Assembly (NCBI GenBank): GCA_017466495.1
Contig: JAFTUB010000037.1
Coordinates: 1-14,664, forward strand
Source: Clostridia bacterium
Lineage (GTDB): Bacteria; Bacillota; Clostridia; Oscillospirales; CAG-272
DNA length: 14,664 nt
Direction: 5' to 3'
Part shown: in pieces, positions 7,954 to 14,664 of the stretch
How positions within the stretch are numbered: the first letter of the stretch is position 1
Layout of the letters: every line of letters begins with the position of its first letter
Notes under the pieces: generated by a model
What the model was told of the DNA's origin: nothing
The model's input: the letters and a program-made list of their open reading frames with translations, nothing else
The model's database searches: none
Made by a program: the position numbers and the translations under genes

Positions 7954-8610
7954 CTAAACATCAATTTCATTTTCCGCTCTTCCCGGCGGCACAGCGCGGC
8001 GAAAGGCCGGTACATATTCCGTGCCGACCCGGCGCAGACCCAGGCTGTGCGCCAACGCCATGGAAGCGGTATTCCCCTCAGCACAGCGGTAGATGGGCTG
8101 GCAGCCTGCGGAGATCAGATCGCAAAGCAAAGCTGCGGCCGAGGCGGCGGCCAGGCCACGTCGGCGGAATGCCGGAGCGGTTTCCAGGGCGATTTCCCGA
8201 ATATGCCCGTCCCCTGCGGGATCGGGCATGGCCCAGGCGGCCGAAACCAGCACGCCTTCCCGCAGGATGCCCCGTCCTCCGGCTGCCGCAAGCTCTGCCG
8301 AGGAATGGGTCAACAGAGTGGGCTGTGTCGGACTGACGCGGCACACCTTCTCCCGGGAAAGTGTCGGCGGTGTATCGGCGGCAAACCGGGCGATGGGCTC
8401 CATGGCATGGGGCAGCGGGCGATAGCCCTCCGCCGCCATCCGTGCGGTCAGGCAGGCAGACAGGCACGCGGGGTTCCGGGCGATCTGCTTCGCCTCCCCC
8501 AAAAATGCCTGCCCCGTCCACAAAGTCAGCGTATCCGGGGTCACAAGCAAGCGAAGCGGGCGGCAGATATCTCCCGCCCGTATTTCTTCTGCGTATATTT
8601 GAATTTTCAT
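7954..8610 (-). CDS. GNAT-family N-acetyltransferase
   Basis: This is a GCN5-related acetyltransferase of about 218 residues; such enzymes move an acetyl group from acetyl-CoA to an amine. The C-terminal half carries the acetyl-CoA site: strand REIALE, then FRRRGLA (around 147-153) as the pyrophosphate-binding loop, and N180 followed by a helix and SLGLRRVG, the usual GNAT ending. The first 110 residues are less typical and may form a separate substrate domain. The substrate is not visible. The start is uncertain: ATG at 8610 opens MKIQIYAEE but has no clear ribosome site, while the in-frame ATG at 8655 would overlap folC by 20 bases and also has none. Coupled translation from folC would explain either. 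It sits between folC and rqcH in one operon, 11 bases before rqcH. Confidence 0.82.
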   Translation of the reverse strand: MKIQIYAEEIRAGDICRPLRLLVTPDTLTLWTGQAFLGEAKQIARNPACLSACLTARMAAEGYRPLPHAMEPIARFAADTPPTLSREKVCRVSPTQPTLLTHSSAELAAAGGRGILREGVLVSAAWAMPDPAGDGHIREIALETAPAFRRRGLAAASAAALLCDLISAGCQPIYRCAEGNTASMALAHSLGLRRVGTEYVPAFRRAVPPGRAENEIDV

Positions 8611-8635
8611 CGGTTTTTCGTTGTTGATTACCGCA

Positions 8636-10036
8636 TCAATTCCGGTCCAGGGCATCGGTCAGACTGCGGCGCTGTTCTGCCGCGAGGTAAAGCGAACCGA
8701 AGCACAGGAGGGCATCTCCCTCTCCCAGCGCTTCAATCGCCGCCCGAGAGGCTGCAGGCCCCGTGGCAGGGATCACCATCTCCGCTCCGGCAAAGCAAGG
8801 CAGGCGCTGCAGCAGTGCGCCCAACTCCTCAGCGGGCATGGCTCTGGGGCTGTCTGGGGTCAACAGGTATATTGTCCCCATGGCAAAGGCGTCCTCGCCC
8901 GCAAACAAAGTTTCCAGGGCGGACAGAGCCTCCAGGGGGGACTTGTCCCGCAGCATCCCCACCATCAGATGAAGCTTCCCCTCCACATGACCGCGCAGGG
9001 GCTTCATGCTGGCGCAGAGGGCTTCAATGCCGTGGCGGTTATGGGCCCCGTCCACGATGACGGCGGGCCAGATGGACAGCACCTCAAAGCGAGCGGGGAA
9101 ACGGGTGTTGGCCAGCGATACCTTCACCCCCGCGTCGGGCAGATTCAGTCCGGCGCGGCGCAAAGCGCCCACCGTCTCCAGCACCGTGGCAGCATTCACC
9201 GCCTGGTAGTCGGCGCACAGGGAGAGGGTATAGTCAATCCCGCGATAGGTCATATGCAGCCCCCGCAGGGTGTGACGGGTGATGTGCAGGTCACCGCGGT
9301 TGGGTTGTGTCAGACGGCAGTTGGCGGCGGCACAGGCATCGGTGACCGTGCGCTGTGCGTCGGGCGCCTGGGGACAGCAAACCACCTCGGGGCAGCCCCG
9401 CTTGATGATACCGCACTTCTCGGCGGCGATCTCTCCAATGGTCTCTCCCAAAAGCTCGGTATGGTCAAGTCCAATGGCGGTGAGTACGGCGCACAGGGGA
9501 GGATCGATCACATTGGTGGCATCAAACCGGCCGCCAAGGCCGCATTCCAGCACCACAATGTCACAGGCGCACTGCTTGAAATAGAGAAACGCCGCGGCGG
9601 TAATGAGCTCGAACTGCACGGGAGTATCGGCAATTTCTCCCGTCAGCATCCCCTGGGGAATGGGTGCGGCGACAGCCTCTCCCGCCTGTGCGGCGGCAAG
9701 ATCGGTCTGCATCTGCCGGACGGCCTCCGCCACCTCGGTGACGCAGGCGGCCAAATCCCGATGAGGGATCATTTCCCCATCCACACAGATGCGCTCACGG
9801 AAATCCAACACATAGGGAGAAATATAGCGGCCGCATCGGTATCCCGCATCGCTGAGAATACGGCTGAGCATGGTGGTGACCGAGCCCTTTCCGTTGGTCC
9901 CCGCCACGTGAACAAACTTCAGTCTGCGCTGAGGATTGCCCAGGTAGTGGCAGAGCAGGCGCATCCGTTCAAGCGTCGGTTTGCCGGCGGTACGCCCTGC
10001 GGCGTTGATATATTTCATGGCGTTGACAAAGATCAT
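8636..10036 (-). CDS. folC: Folylpolyglutamate / dihydrofolate synthase
   Basis: This ATP-dependent Mur-ligase-type enzyme adds glutamate to folates and, in many bacteria, also makes dihydrofolate from dihydropteroate. The 466 residues contain the P-loop HVAGTNGKGS (46-52 for GTNGKGS), the region SPYVLDFRERI (73-83), ECGLGGRFDATN (164-175), IGLDHTE (188-194), EKCGI (206-210) and the C-terminal VDGAHN signature. The length is slightly above the usual 420-440. The start at 10036 forms an ATGA overlap with the methyltransferase stop, with GGAGG about 10 bases before it; a second in-frame ATG at 10018 has no ribosome site. The gene acts in the cytosol and is the third gene of the operon. Confidence 0.95.
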   Translation of the reverse strand: MIFVNAMKYINAAGRTAGKPTLERMRLLCHYLGNPQRRLKFVHVAGTNGKGSVTTMLSRILSDAGYRCGRYISPYVLDFRERICVDGEMIPHRDLAACVTEVAEAVRQMQTDLAAAQAGEAVAAPIPQGMLTGEIADTPVQFELITAAAFLYFKQCACDIVVLECGLGGRFDATNVIDPPLCAVLTAIGLDHTELLGETIGEIAAEKCGIIKRGCPEVVCCPQAPDAQRTVTDACAAANCRLTQPNRGDLHITRHTLRGLHMTYRGIDYTLSLCADYQAVNAATVLETVGALRRAGLNLPDAGVKVSLANTRFPARFEVLSIWPAVIVDGAHNRHGIEALCASMKPLRGHVEGKLHLMVGMLRDKSPLEALSALETLFAGEDAFAMGTIYLLTPDSPRAMPAEELGALLQRLPCFAGAEMVIPATGPAASRAAIEALGEGDALLCFGSLYLAAEQRRSLTDALDRN

Positions 10037-11211
10037 TTTCCCGCTGCCTCCTCGCCCAGCAAAAATGCCCGGGCAGCGGCGTATTCCTCCGCGGCACGGG
10101 CCGCGGCGGCGCGGTCAGCGGCACTGCCGCCCCGACGGACGGCACGCAAGAGAATATTCTTGGGAGTATCCTCGGGGTCAATGAATTCCAGCGCGCCGAC
10201 CGAATAGCCTGCCGCCTCCAGGCGGGTCAGGCGAAGGGCATCAGTGGCAGCTTCACAGAAGCGCTGACGAAGCATGGAATGACGGGCAATAAAGCTCAGG
10301 GGCTCGCAGTTCAGGGAATGATTGAGGGCATGGTGACAGCAGGGGGTGGAAAGAATCACCTTGGCCTCCCACCCGATGGCGCGGTCCAGCACCAGGTCGG
10401 TGGCGATATCGCAGGCATGGAGGGAGATCACCAGCTGGGGATGGATAGGCTCGTCATAGCGGGACACATCCCCGCAGACAAAGCGTAGGCCGCCATAGCC
10501 CAGGTTCTTCGCGGTGGTCTGACAGAACTCCACCACATCGGGCTTGAGGTCCACGCCCACCATCTCCACCTCGCGGCCACGCAGGACGGCGAAATAATGA
10601 TAGACGGCAAAGCTGAGGTAGCTCTTGCCGCAGCAAAGGTCGGCAATGACCAGTTTGCCCTCGGCGGGCAGATGGGGCTCAATATCCCGCACCTGCTCAA
10701 GGAATCGGCAGATCTGACGGAACTTCGGCCGCTTTTTGTCGTGGATCCGTCCGTCGGCGGCACTTACGCCAAGCTCAATGAGAAAGGGCTCGTCCCCTCG
10801 CAGAAGGTAGTTTTTGTCCCGATTATTGCCCCCAACAGCGACGGTGGCACCGCCGTCGGCGGACAGGGCGGCAAACAGCTTGTCCCCACCAAGCAGAGTC
10901 TCCCGCCCCGACTTGGCCCGCTTGAACTCGCAGTCCCCCACGGTGGTCAGCAGATTGATCTGCCCGTATTCCCCGAGGATCTCCGCCAGAGCAACGGCAT
11001 CGGCGAAGTTGCGATGCACAGCCTTGTTGTCGGCCAGGAAGCTCTCGGCCTGCAGCATTTCCCTGCCCCCGATGTTCTTTTGGGTCACCACGGTGCGCAG
11101 AACAGCCTTATCGGCGGGACGGGAAAGCACCAGGCGGCGCAGATAGTGCTGCCCGGCGGCAAGGCCGATCAGTTCCTGCAGACGAAGCAGGGGCGATTTT
11201 GTTTCATTCAT
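10033..11211 (-). CDS. SAM-dependent methyltransferase, METTL25/GSTCD-like
   Basis: This is a class I methyltransferase of 392 residues. The SAM-binding motif I is ADLCCGKSYLSF (about 190-201), followed by motif II GVDLKPDVVEFC (219-230) and VCGDVS. SLHACDIATD (263-272) and STPCCHH (288-294) match the GLHxCGDL and CCYH-type blocks I recall from METTL25, GSTCD and TRMT13 relatives. The N-terminal 185 residues contain RETLLGGDKL and NYLLRGDEPFLIELGV and probably hold substrate-recognition parts. The exact substrate is unknown to me; RNA is a reasonable guess from the family. The start at 11211 follows AGGAGG by about 9 bases and overlaps plsY by 8 bases (ATGAATGA); upstream in-frame ATGs at 11220 and 11274 fit worse. 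The last 4 bases overlap folC. Confidence 0.85.
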   Translation of the reverse strand: MNETKSPLLRLQELIGLAAGQHYLRRLVLSRPADKAVLRTVVTQKNIGGREMLQAESFLADNKAVHRNFADAVALAEILGEYGQINLLTTVGDCEFKRAKSGRETLLGGDKLFAALSADGGATVAVGGNNRDKNYLLRGDEPFLIELGVSAADGRIHDKKRPKFRQICRFLEQVRDIEPHLPAEGKLVIADLCCGKSYLSFAVYHYFAVLRGREVEMVGVDLKPDVVEFCQTTAKNLGYGGLRFVCGDVSRYDEPIHPQLVISLHACDIATDLVLDRAIGWEAKVILSTPCCHHALNHSLNCEPLSFIARHSMLRQRFCEAATDALRLTRLEAAGYSVGALEFIDPEDTPKNILLRAVRRGGSAADRAAAARAAEEYAAARAFLLGEEAAGK

Positions 11212-11908
11212 CGGTTTCATCCTCCTTCTCGGCGGGCTTTTTCTTCTTGCCGGAGGAGACCTTATTCTCCTCACCGCGCAGAAGCCGCTTGATGTTCTCG
11301 TGGTGCATGAATACCACCAGGGCGGCGATAGCCATAGCCATGAGCACAGGTGCCCCGGCCCCCTCCATACGCTGGAGGATCAGGGGCCAAATCATGACAC
11401 ACATAACCGAGCCCAGGGAAATGAACCGCGTGCCCAGCACGATGAGAAGGAAAACTGCAAGCAGGATAAGGAAGATCACGGGGTTCAGCATCAGAATCAT
11501 CACGGCAGTAGTGACCACACCCTTACCGCCCTTGAAGCGGTAGTAAATGGGGAACATATGCCCGAGAATGCAGAAAAGTCCCGCGATGTAGGCGCCGGTA
11601 ACACCAAACACAACATAGCCGATCAAGCTCGACACCACAGCCTTGAGGGCATCGCCCAGCAGAGTCAGCGCCGCCGCCCCCTTGCCGTAATTGCGGAGCA
11701 TATTGGTCATCCCTGCGTTTCCGCTGCCTTTTTGACGCACATCCTCGCCGAAAAACCGGCGTGACAAAATGAGGGCAAAATTCAAGCTGCCCAGCAGATA
11801 TGACGGGATCATACAGAGCAGAATACAGCCCACTAAGATCCATCCGTTCAGACGGTAGTCTAGCAGATAGGGAATCAAACCGTCGTTCATAATTTTCATC
11901 CATTCCAT
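11204..11908 (-). CDS. plsY: Glycerol-3-phosphate acyltransferase PlsY
   Basis: This membrane enzyme transfers an acyl group from acyl-phosphate to sn-glycerol-3-phosphate, giving lysophosphatidate, the first step of phospholipid synthesis in most bacteria. The 234 residues include the three PlsY signatures: LLGSLNFALI (38-47), KGSGNAGMTNMLR (60-72) and GHMFPIYYRFKGGKGVVT (116-133), then HHENIKRL (202-209). About five hydrophobic segments are seen (near 22-44, 78-101, 103-120, 132-160, 182-201). It is longer than many PlsY proteins, with an extra N-terminal stretch of about 20 residues and a charged Lys/Glu tail from 211 onward. The DNA for that tail carries the AGGAGG ribosome site of the next gene. 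The start at 11908 has GGAAAGGA about 9 bases upstream; ATGs at 11899 and 11890 are alternatives. It is the first gene of the operon. Confidence 0.95.
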   Translation of the reverse strand: MEWMKIMNDGLIPYLLDYRLNGWILVGCILLCMIPSYLLGSLNFALILSRRFFGEDVRQKGSGNAGMTNMLRNYGKGAAALTLLGDALKAVVSSLIGYVVFGVTGAYIAGLFCILGHMFPIYYRFKGGKGVVTTAVMILMLNPVIFLILLAVFLLIVLGTRFISLGSVMCVMIWPLILQRMEGAGAPVLMAMAIAALVVFMHHENIKRLLRGEENKVSSGKKKKPAEKEDETDE

Positions 11909-11968
11909 GGTAATTTTTTCCTTTCCAATATCCTCCCCACAGCGGGATGGGAGATATGATTATCTTAC

Positions 11969-11997
11969 AGTATACCACATTGGAGAAAAAAATGGAA
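11969..11997 (-). promoter_or_regulatory. Promoter of the plsY operon
   Basis: On the minus strand TGGTATACT (11969-11977) is a good -10 with an extended TG. A hexamer 17 bases upstream (TTCCAT, 11992-11997) is only a weak -35 and sits beside a run of seven T. Transcription would start near 11963, with a leader of about 55 bases before plsY. Confidence 0.6.
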
Positions 11998-12044
11998 GAC
12001 CTTTTCGGCTTTTTCTGTAAATTCTCCTCTTCCCCGTTTCGGCA

Positions 12045-12548
12045 TTACCTCTGCCGCATCATGGCGCGGGCGGCCTCCAGTGCGGCCTCCGCGCCTTCTC
12101 CCACCGCGTAAAAGACACATCGCCCCATGACCAGGGGTGGGGTGGCGGTATATTCCTCCCCGCACAGGCGGCCGATGGCGGCCATCCGCTGCAGACAAAG
12201 AGCGGCCACCGTTTCGGCATCACGCTCCCGGGATGCGATCAGACAGCCGTACTCCACCGGCGCCGCAAAACCGCTCAGGTAGATCCCGTAGCCCTCAAGA
12301 GAAGCAAATATTTCCCCGTCTCCCCCATCACCGAAGGCGGCGGCCACAAGAGAAGCGGGCATGGCATCCGCGCCCACCTCTTCCCCATCGGCGCTGCGCG
12401 CATCGAACACATACAGCCGTCCCGACGCACCGCCGCCGGCCTCGACCATTGCCTCGGCTACGGCCCGGAGATCGGCAGGCCGATCGGCAGTACAGCCACA
12501 AAGACACAGCAAAAAAAAACAAAGGACCAAGGTTCCCCAGATCCGCAT
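12045..12548 (-). CDS. Small predicted lipoprotein
   Basis: This is a 167-residue protein with a lipoprotein signal: MRI, a hydrophobic core to residue 16, then the lipobox LCGC with the modified Cys at 19. It should be anchored on the outer face of the membrane. The mature part is small and rich in Ala and Gly, with short blocks such as GYGIYLSGFA and CLIASRERDAETV, and ends in an Ala-rich helix. Its size and pattern recall the DUF4358 lipoproteins of Clostridia, but I cannot confirm this and no function is offered. The start at 12548 is fixed by a very strong GGAGGTGA ending 4 bases before the ATG; an upstream in-frame ATG at 12623 would put the signal peptide inside the protein and lies within the preceding terminator. 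It has its own -10 and is probably transcribed alone. Confidence 0.82.
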   Translation of the reverse strand: MRIWGTLVLCFFLLCLCGCTADRPADLRAVAEAMVEAGGGASGRLYVFDARSADGEEVGADAMPASLVAAAFGDGGDGEIFASLEGYGIYLSGFAAPVEYGCLIASRERDAETVAALCLQRMAAIGRLCGEEYTATPPLVMGRCVFYAVGEGAEAALEAARAMMRQR

Positions 12549-12558
12549 GGTATCACCT

Positions 12559-12579
12559 CCGGAGCATTTTATGCGCCGG
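12559..12579 (-). promoter_or_regulatory. Hairpin covering part of the lipoprotein ribosome site
   Basis: CCGG and GCAT arms pair with ATGC and CCGG across a 3-base loop, with one mismatch (A facing G on the plus strand, C facing T on the minus). In the minus-strand message the last two bases of the downstream arm are the first two of GGAGGTGA. The stem could therefore partly hide the ribosome site. It is short and may have no role. Confidence 0.35.
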
Positions 12580-12588
12580 AGCGGACAG

Positions 12589-12594
12589 ATTATA
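12589..12594 (-). promoter_or_regulatory. -10 box of the lipoprotein gene
   Basis: The minus strand reads a perfect TATAAT just after the T run of the ABC transporter terminator. The -35 region would fall inside the terminator stem and has no good match. The start of transcription would be near 12583, about 35 bases before the ATG. Confidence 0.55.
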
Positions 12595-12598
12595 CCCG

Positions 12599-12629
12599 AA
12601 AAAAAGGAGCTGTGCGATTGCACAGCCCC
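12599..12629 (-). terminator. Terminator of the ABC transporter gene
   Basis: A 10-base stem (12606-12615 and 12620-12629, one G-U pair) with a 4-base loop is followed on the minus strand by seven T (12599-12605). It starts about 12 bases after the transporter stop codon. Confidence 0.92.
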
Positions 12630-12641
12630 CTTGTGGTTCGG

Positions 12642-14396
12642 TTATTCCCCGCCGTAGAGGCGATAGAGGTCAGCATAAATGCCGCCCTGCTTCAGCAGCT
12701 CGGCGTGGCTTCCCTCTTCGGCAATGCCCTCCGAGGTCAGCACCAGGATGCGGTCGGCACCACGGATGGTGGTCAGACGGTGGGCAATGGTGATGGTGGT
12801 GCGCCCCCGGGCCAGCTGCTCCAGCGACTGCTGGACCAGGCGCTCACTTTCGTTATCCAGGGCAGAGGTGGCCTCGTCCAGGATAAGGATGGGGGGATTT
12901 TTGAGGAAAAGACGGGCGATGGAAATTCTCTGCTTCTGTCCACCTGAGAGCTTCACGCCCCGCTCGCCCACATAGGTATTATACCCGTCGGGAAGCTCGG
13001 CAATGAAGTCATGAGCCCCCGCCAATCGAGCCGCCTCGGCGATCTCCTCGTCGGTGGCCTCGGGACGACCGTAGGCGATATTCTCTCTGACGCTGCCCGA
13101 GAACAGGTAGACATCCTGGGCCACCACGCCGATGTTCTTACGCAGGGACTCCAGGGTGAGGGTGCGGATATCTCTGCCGTCAATGCGGACAGCACCGTCG
13201 GTGATCTCGTAAAAACGGGGGATCAGATTGCAGAGTGTGGTCTTACCGCCGCCGGAGGGGCCAACGAGCGCAATGCTCTCACCGGGCTTGACGGTCAGAT
13301 CCAGGTGGGACAGTACGTCCCCGCCTTCATCGGAATAAGCAAAGCGGACATGATCGAAGGTGATCTCGCCCTTTACCGACTCCAAGGGAGCAGCATCGGG
13401 TGCATCGCTGATGGAGGGTTCGATGTCCATAATCTCGCAGTAGCGCTCAACACCCGTCATCCCACGCTGAAACTGCTCGGCAAATTCCACAATACGGCGG
13501 ATGGAGGTAAGCAGCGTGGTGACATACATCAGATATGCCACATAATCCGCGGCATCGATCTTCCCGCCTCGCAGAAAGAGGGCACCGGCGACCACCACCA
13601 CGATGTACATAATGCCGTCGAACAGACGGGTGGATGCCTGGAAGCTGGCCATGATCCGGTAAACCTTGGTCTTGATGTCAAGATAGCGATGGTTGCCGCG
13701 GTCAAACTTTTCGATCTCGGTATCCTCCCGGGCAAAGGATTTCACCACGCGAATCCCCAGCAGGCTGTCCTCGATTTGAGAGTTCAGCTCACCCACACGG
13801 CGACGGGACTCCTTGAAGCCCTCCCGCATCCGATGGTTGAAGAAGGACAGCACCACCACCATGATCGGCACCACGGCAAAAATAATCAGCGTCAGAGGCA
13901 AACTCATCCCCGCCAGAATGATAAAGGCACAGATAATCTTGATCCCGGTGATCAGCAGTTCCTCGGGACAGTGATGGGCAAACTCGGTCACATCAAACAA
14001 ATCGCTGGTAATACGGGACATGAGGGTACCGATCTTGGTCTCGTCAAAATAGGAGAAGGGGAGCTTCTGCAGGTGGGAGAAAAGGTCGGTGCGCATATCG
14101 GTTTCCAGTCGGGTACCCATGATGTGTCCCACCGAGGCCATGTAGTAGTTGGCCGCAGTGTCGATGATGCGGAGAATGAGGTACAGGATTCCCATCCGCA
14201 GGATCATCTCCACCGTAAGGGCGGCGATATCATTGGTCGCAGCCGAAGTGATCTCCCGCACGATCAGAGGGAGAATCAGCTCGCAGATGGTTGTCAGTCC
14301 TGCGCAGAGCAGGTCAAAAATCACGATCTTCCAATATTTTTTGTAATACGGCAAAAAGCGGCGAAGCAACCGCCCCTTGCTCTGTTTTTCTTCCAT
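12642..14396 (-). CDS. ABC exporter half-transporter (membrane plus ATPase)
   Basis: This is a 584-residue type IV (exporter-fold) ABC protein with one membrane domain fused to one ATPase. The N-terminal 310 residues hold about six membrane helices, with FSYFDETKIGTLMSRITSD (near 114-132) in the coupling region. The ATPase carries Walker A GPSGGGKT (379-386), Q-loop VVAQDVYLFSG (Gln427), signature LSGGQ (483-487), Walker B ILILDEATS (Asp507, Glu508) and the switch His539 in TIAHRLTT, so it looks fully active. Half-transporters work as dimers. There is no partner gene beside it, so a homodimer is likely. Relatives export lipids, peptides or drugs, and the substrate cannot be read here. The start at 14396 follows GGAGG by 5 bases; an in-frame ATG at 14441 lies upstream of the ribosome site. 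It has its own strong promoter and terminator. Confidence 0.95.
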   Translation of the reverse strand: MEEKQSKGRLLRRFLPYYKKYWKIVIFDLLCAGLTTICELILPLIVREITSAATNDIAALTVEMILRMGILYLILRIIDTAANYYMASVGHIMGTRLETDMRTDLFSHLQKLPFSYFDETKIGTLMSRITSDLFDVTEFAHHCPEELLITGIKIICAFIILAGMSLPLTLIIFAVVPIMVVVLSFFNHRMREGFKESRRRVGELNSQIEDSLLGIRVVKSFAREDTEIEKFDRGNHRYLDIKTKVYRIMASFQASTRLFDGIMYIVVVVAGALFLRGGKIDAADYVAYLMYVTTLLTSIRRIVEFAEQFQRGMTGVERYCEIMDIEPSISDAPDAAPLESVKGEITFDHVRFAYSDEGGDVLSHLDLTVKPGESIALVGPSGGGKTTLCNLIPRFYEITDGAVRIDGRDIRTLTLESLRKNIGVVAQDVYLFSGSVRENIAYGRPEATDEEIAEAARLAGAHDFIAELPDGYNTYVGERGVKLSGGQKQRISIARLFLKNPPILILDEATSALDNESERLVQQSLEQLARGRTTITIAHRLTTIRGADRILVLTSEGIAEEGSHAELLKQGGIYADLYRLYGGE

Positions 14397-14431
14397 AACA
14401 ACCTCCGAAAAGACAAATTCTGCATAGGGAA

Positions 14432-14460
14432 AGTATAGCACAAAACCGTTGCTTTGTCAA
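14432..14460 (-). promoter_or_regulatory. Strong promoter of the ABC transporter gene
   Basis: TTGACA (14455-14460) and TATACT (14432-14437) on the minus strand are 17 bases apart, with TG one base before the -10. This is the closest match to a housekeeping sigma-A promoter in the window. Transcription would start near 14425, about 29 bases before the ATG. No operator-like inverted repeat overlaps it. Confidence 0.88.
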
Positions 14461-14473
14461 CCAAATCCCAAGG

Positions 14474-14505
14474 AAAAAGGGTGCCGCAGCGGGCGCGGCA
14501 CCCTT
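14474..14505 (-). terminator. Terminator of the gene at the right edge
   Basis: Perfect 11-base arms (14477-14487 and 14495-14505) with a 7-base loop are followed on the minus strand by T residues (14474-14478). The stem core AAGGGTGCCGC is the same as in the rqcH terminator at 6134-6173. It lies 13 bases after the stop of the partial gene. Confidence 0.88.
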
Positions 14506-14518
14506 GGCCAAAACAGCA

Positions 14519-14664
14519 TCAACTCAGCTCTGCGCCGCCCCACTCCACCAGGGTGAAGCCCACGCGGGTGGGAGCGGTGAGGGTCTGCGGGGGGATGTCC
14601 ACGGGGGCATCCAGTCCGCGCCAGGTCATGAACACCCGGATCACTGTATCCGGCGCGGGGTTCA
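14519..14664 (-). CDS. C-terminal end of an unidentified protein (partial)
   Basis: The last 47 codons of a gene that begins beyond the right edge, ending in TGA at 14519-14521. The visible part contains VIRVFMTWRGLDAPVDIPPQ and ends GFTLVEWGGAELS. It is supported as real by the terminator right after it, by GC-rich codons like the neighbours, and by alternating hydrophobic strands. The pattern suggests a beta-rich C-terminal domain. I do not recognise the family and offer no function. Confidence 0.7.
   Translation of the reverse strand, partial: NPAPDTVIRVFMTWRGLDAPVDIPPQTLTAPTRVGFTLVEWGGAELS

Noticed and set aside
6122..10207. Plus-strand open frames opposite rqcH and folC (6122-7957 and 8621-10207)
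   Set aside because: Same register artefact; both span gene boundaries and the sense strands encode well-recognised proteins.
11986..12033. Possible terminator after the lipoprotein gene
   Set aside because: Only a 6-base GGAAGA/TCTTCC pairing across a loop of about 28 bases, followed by A and seven T; too weak, though the T run leaves it possible.
13011..14438. Plus-strand open frame of 475 codons opposite the ABC transporter
   Set aside because: In register with the ABC gene and composed of reversed ABC codons; no ribosome site.

Overview
The window looks like chromosomal DNA of a fairly GC-rich Gram-positive anaerobe of the Clostridia, most likely Oscillospiraceae/Ruminococcaceae-like. 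The grounds are strong GGAGG-type ribosome sites, compact hairpin-plus-T terminators, a PlsY acyltransferase and an RqcH/NFACT protein, and protein sequences that read as Firmicutes. This placement is inference from gene style, not a database match.

Layout, left to right. A calcineurin-like metallophosphoesterase lies on the plus strand (33-1160) and ends at a strong hairpin. Everything else is on the minus strand. An AT-rich islet (about 1161-2900) holds one XRE-type regulator with a helical-repeat C-terminal part, its own extended -10 promoter, and a gene-poor stretch with hairpins. Next is a full-length GH2 beta-galactosidase (2903-6007) with its own promoter and terminator. A tightly packed five-gene operon follows, transcribed from about 11963 down to the terminator at 6134-6173: plsY, a METTL25/GSTCD-like methyltransferase, folC, a GNAT acetyltransferase and rqcH. 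The first junctions overlap by 8 and 4 bases, which suggests translational coupling. Upstream are a small lipoprotein gene (12045-12548), an ABC exporter half-transporter (12642-14396) with a near-consensus promoter and a good terminator, and the 3' end of an unidentified gene that runs off the right edge.

Functionally this is mostly ordinary chromosome: phospholipid synthesis (PlsY), folate polyglutamylation (FolC), ribosome rescue (RqcH), lactose-type sugar hydrolysis and export. I found no clear new multi-gene system, CRISPR array, transposase, rRNA or tRNA. The parts most worth a second look are the AT-rich regulator islet with its structured intergenic DNA, the little-studied methyltransferase in the plsY-folC-rqcH operon, and the reuse of one terminator stem at two loci.
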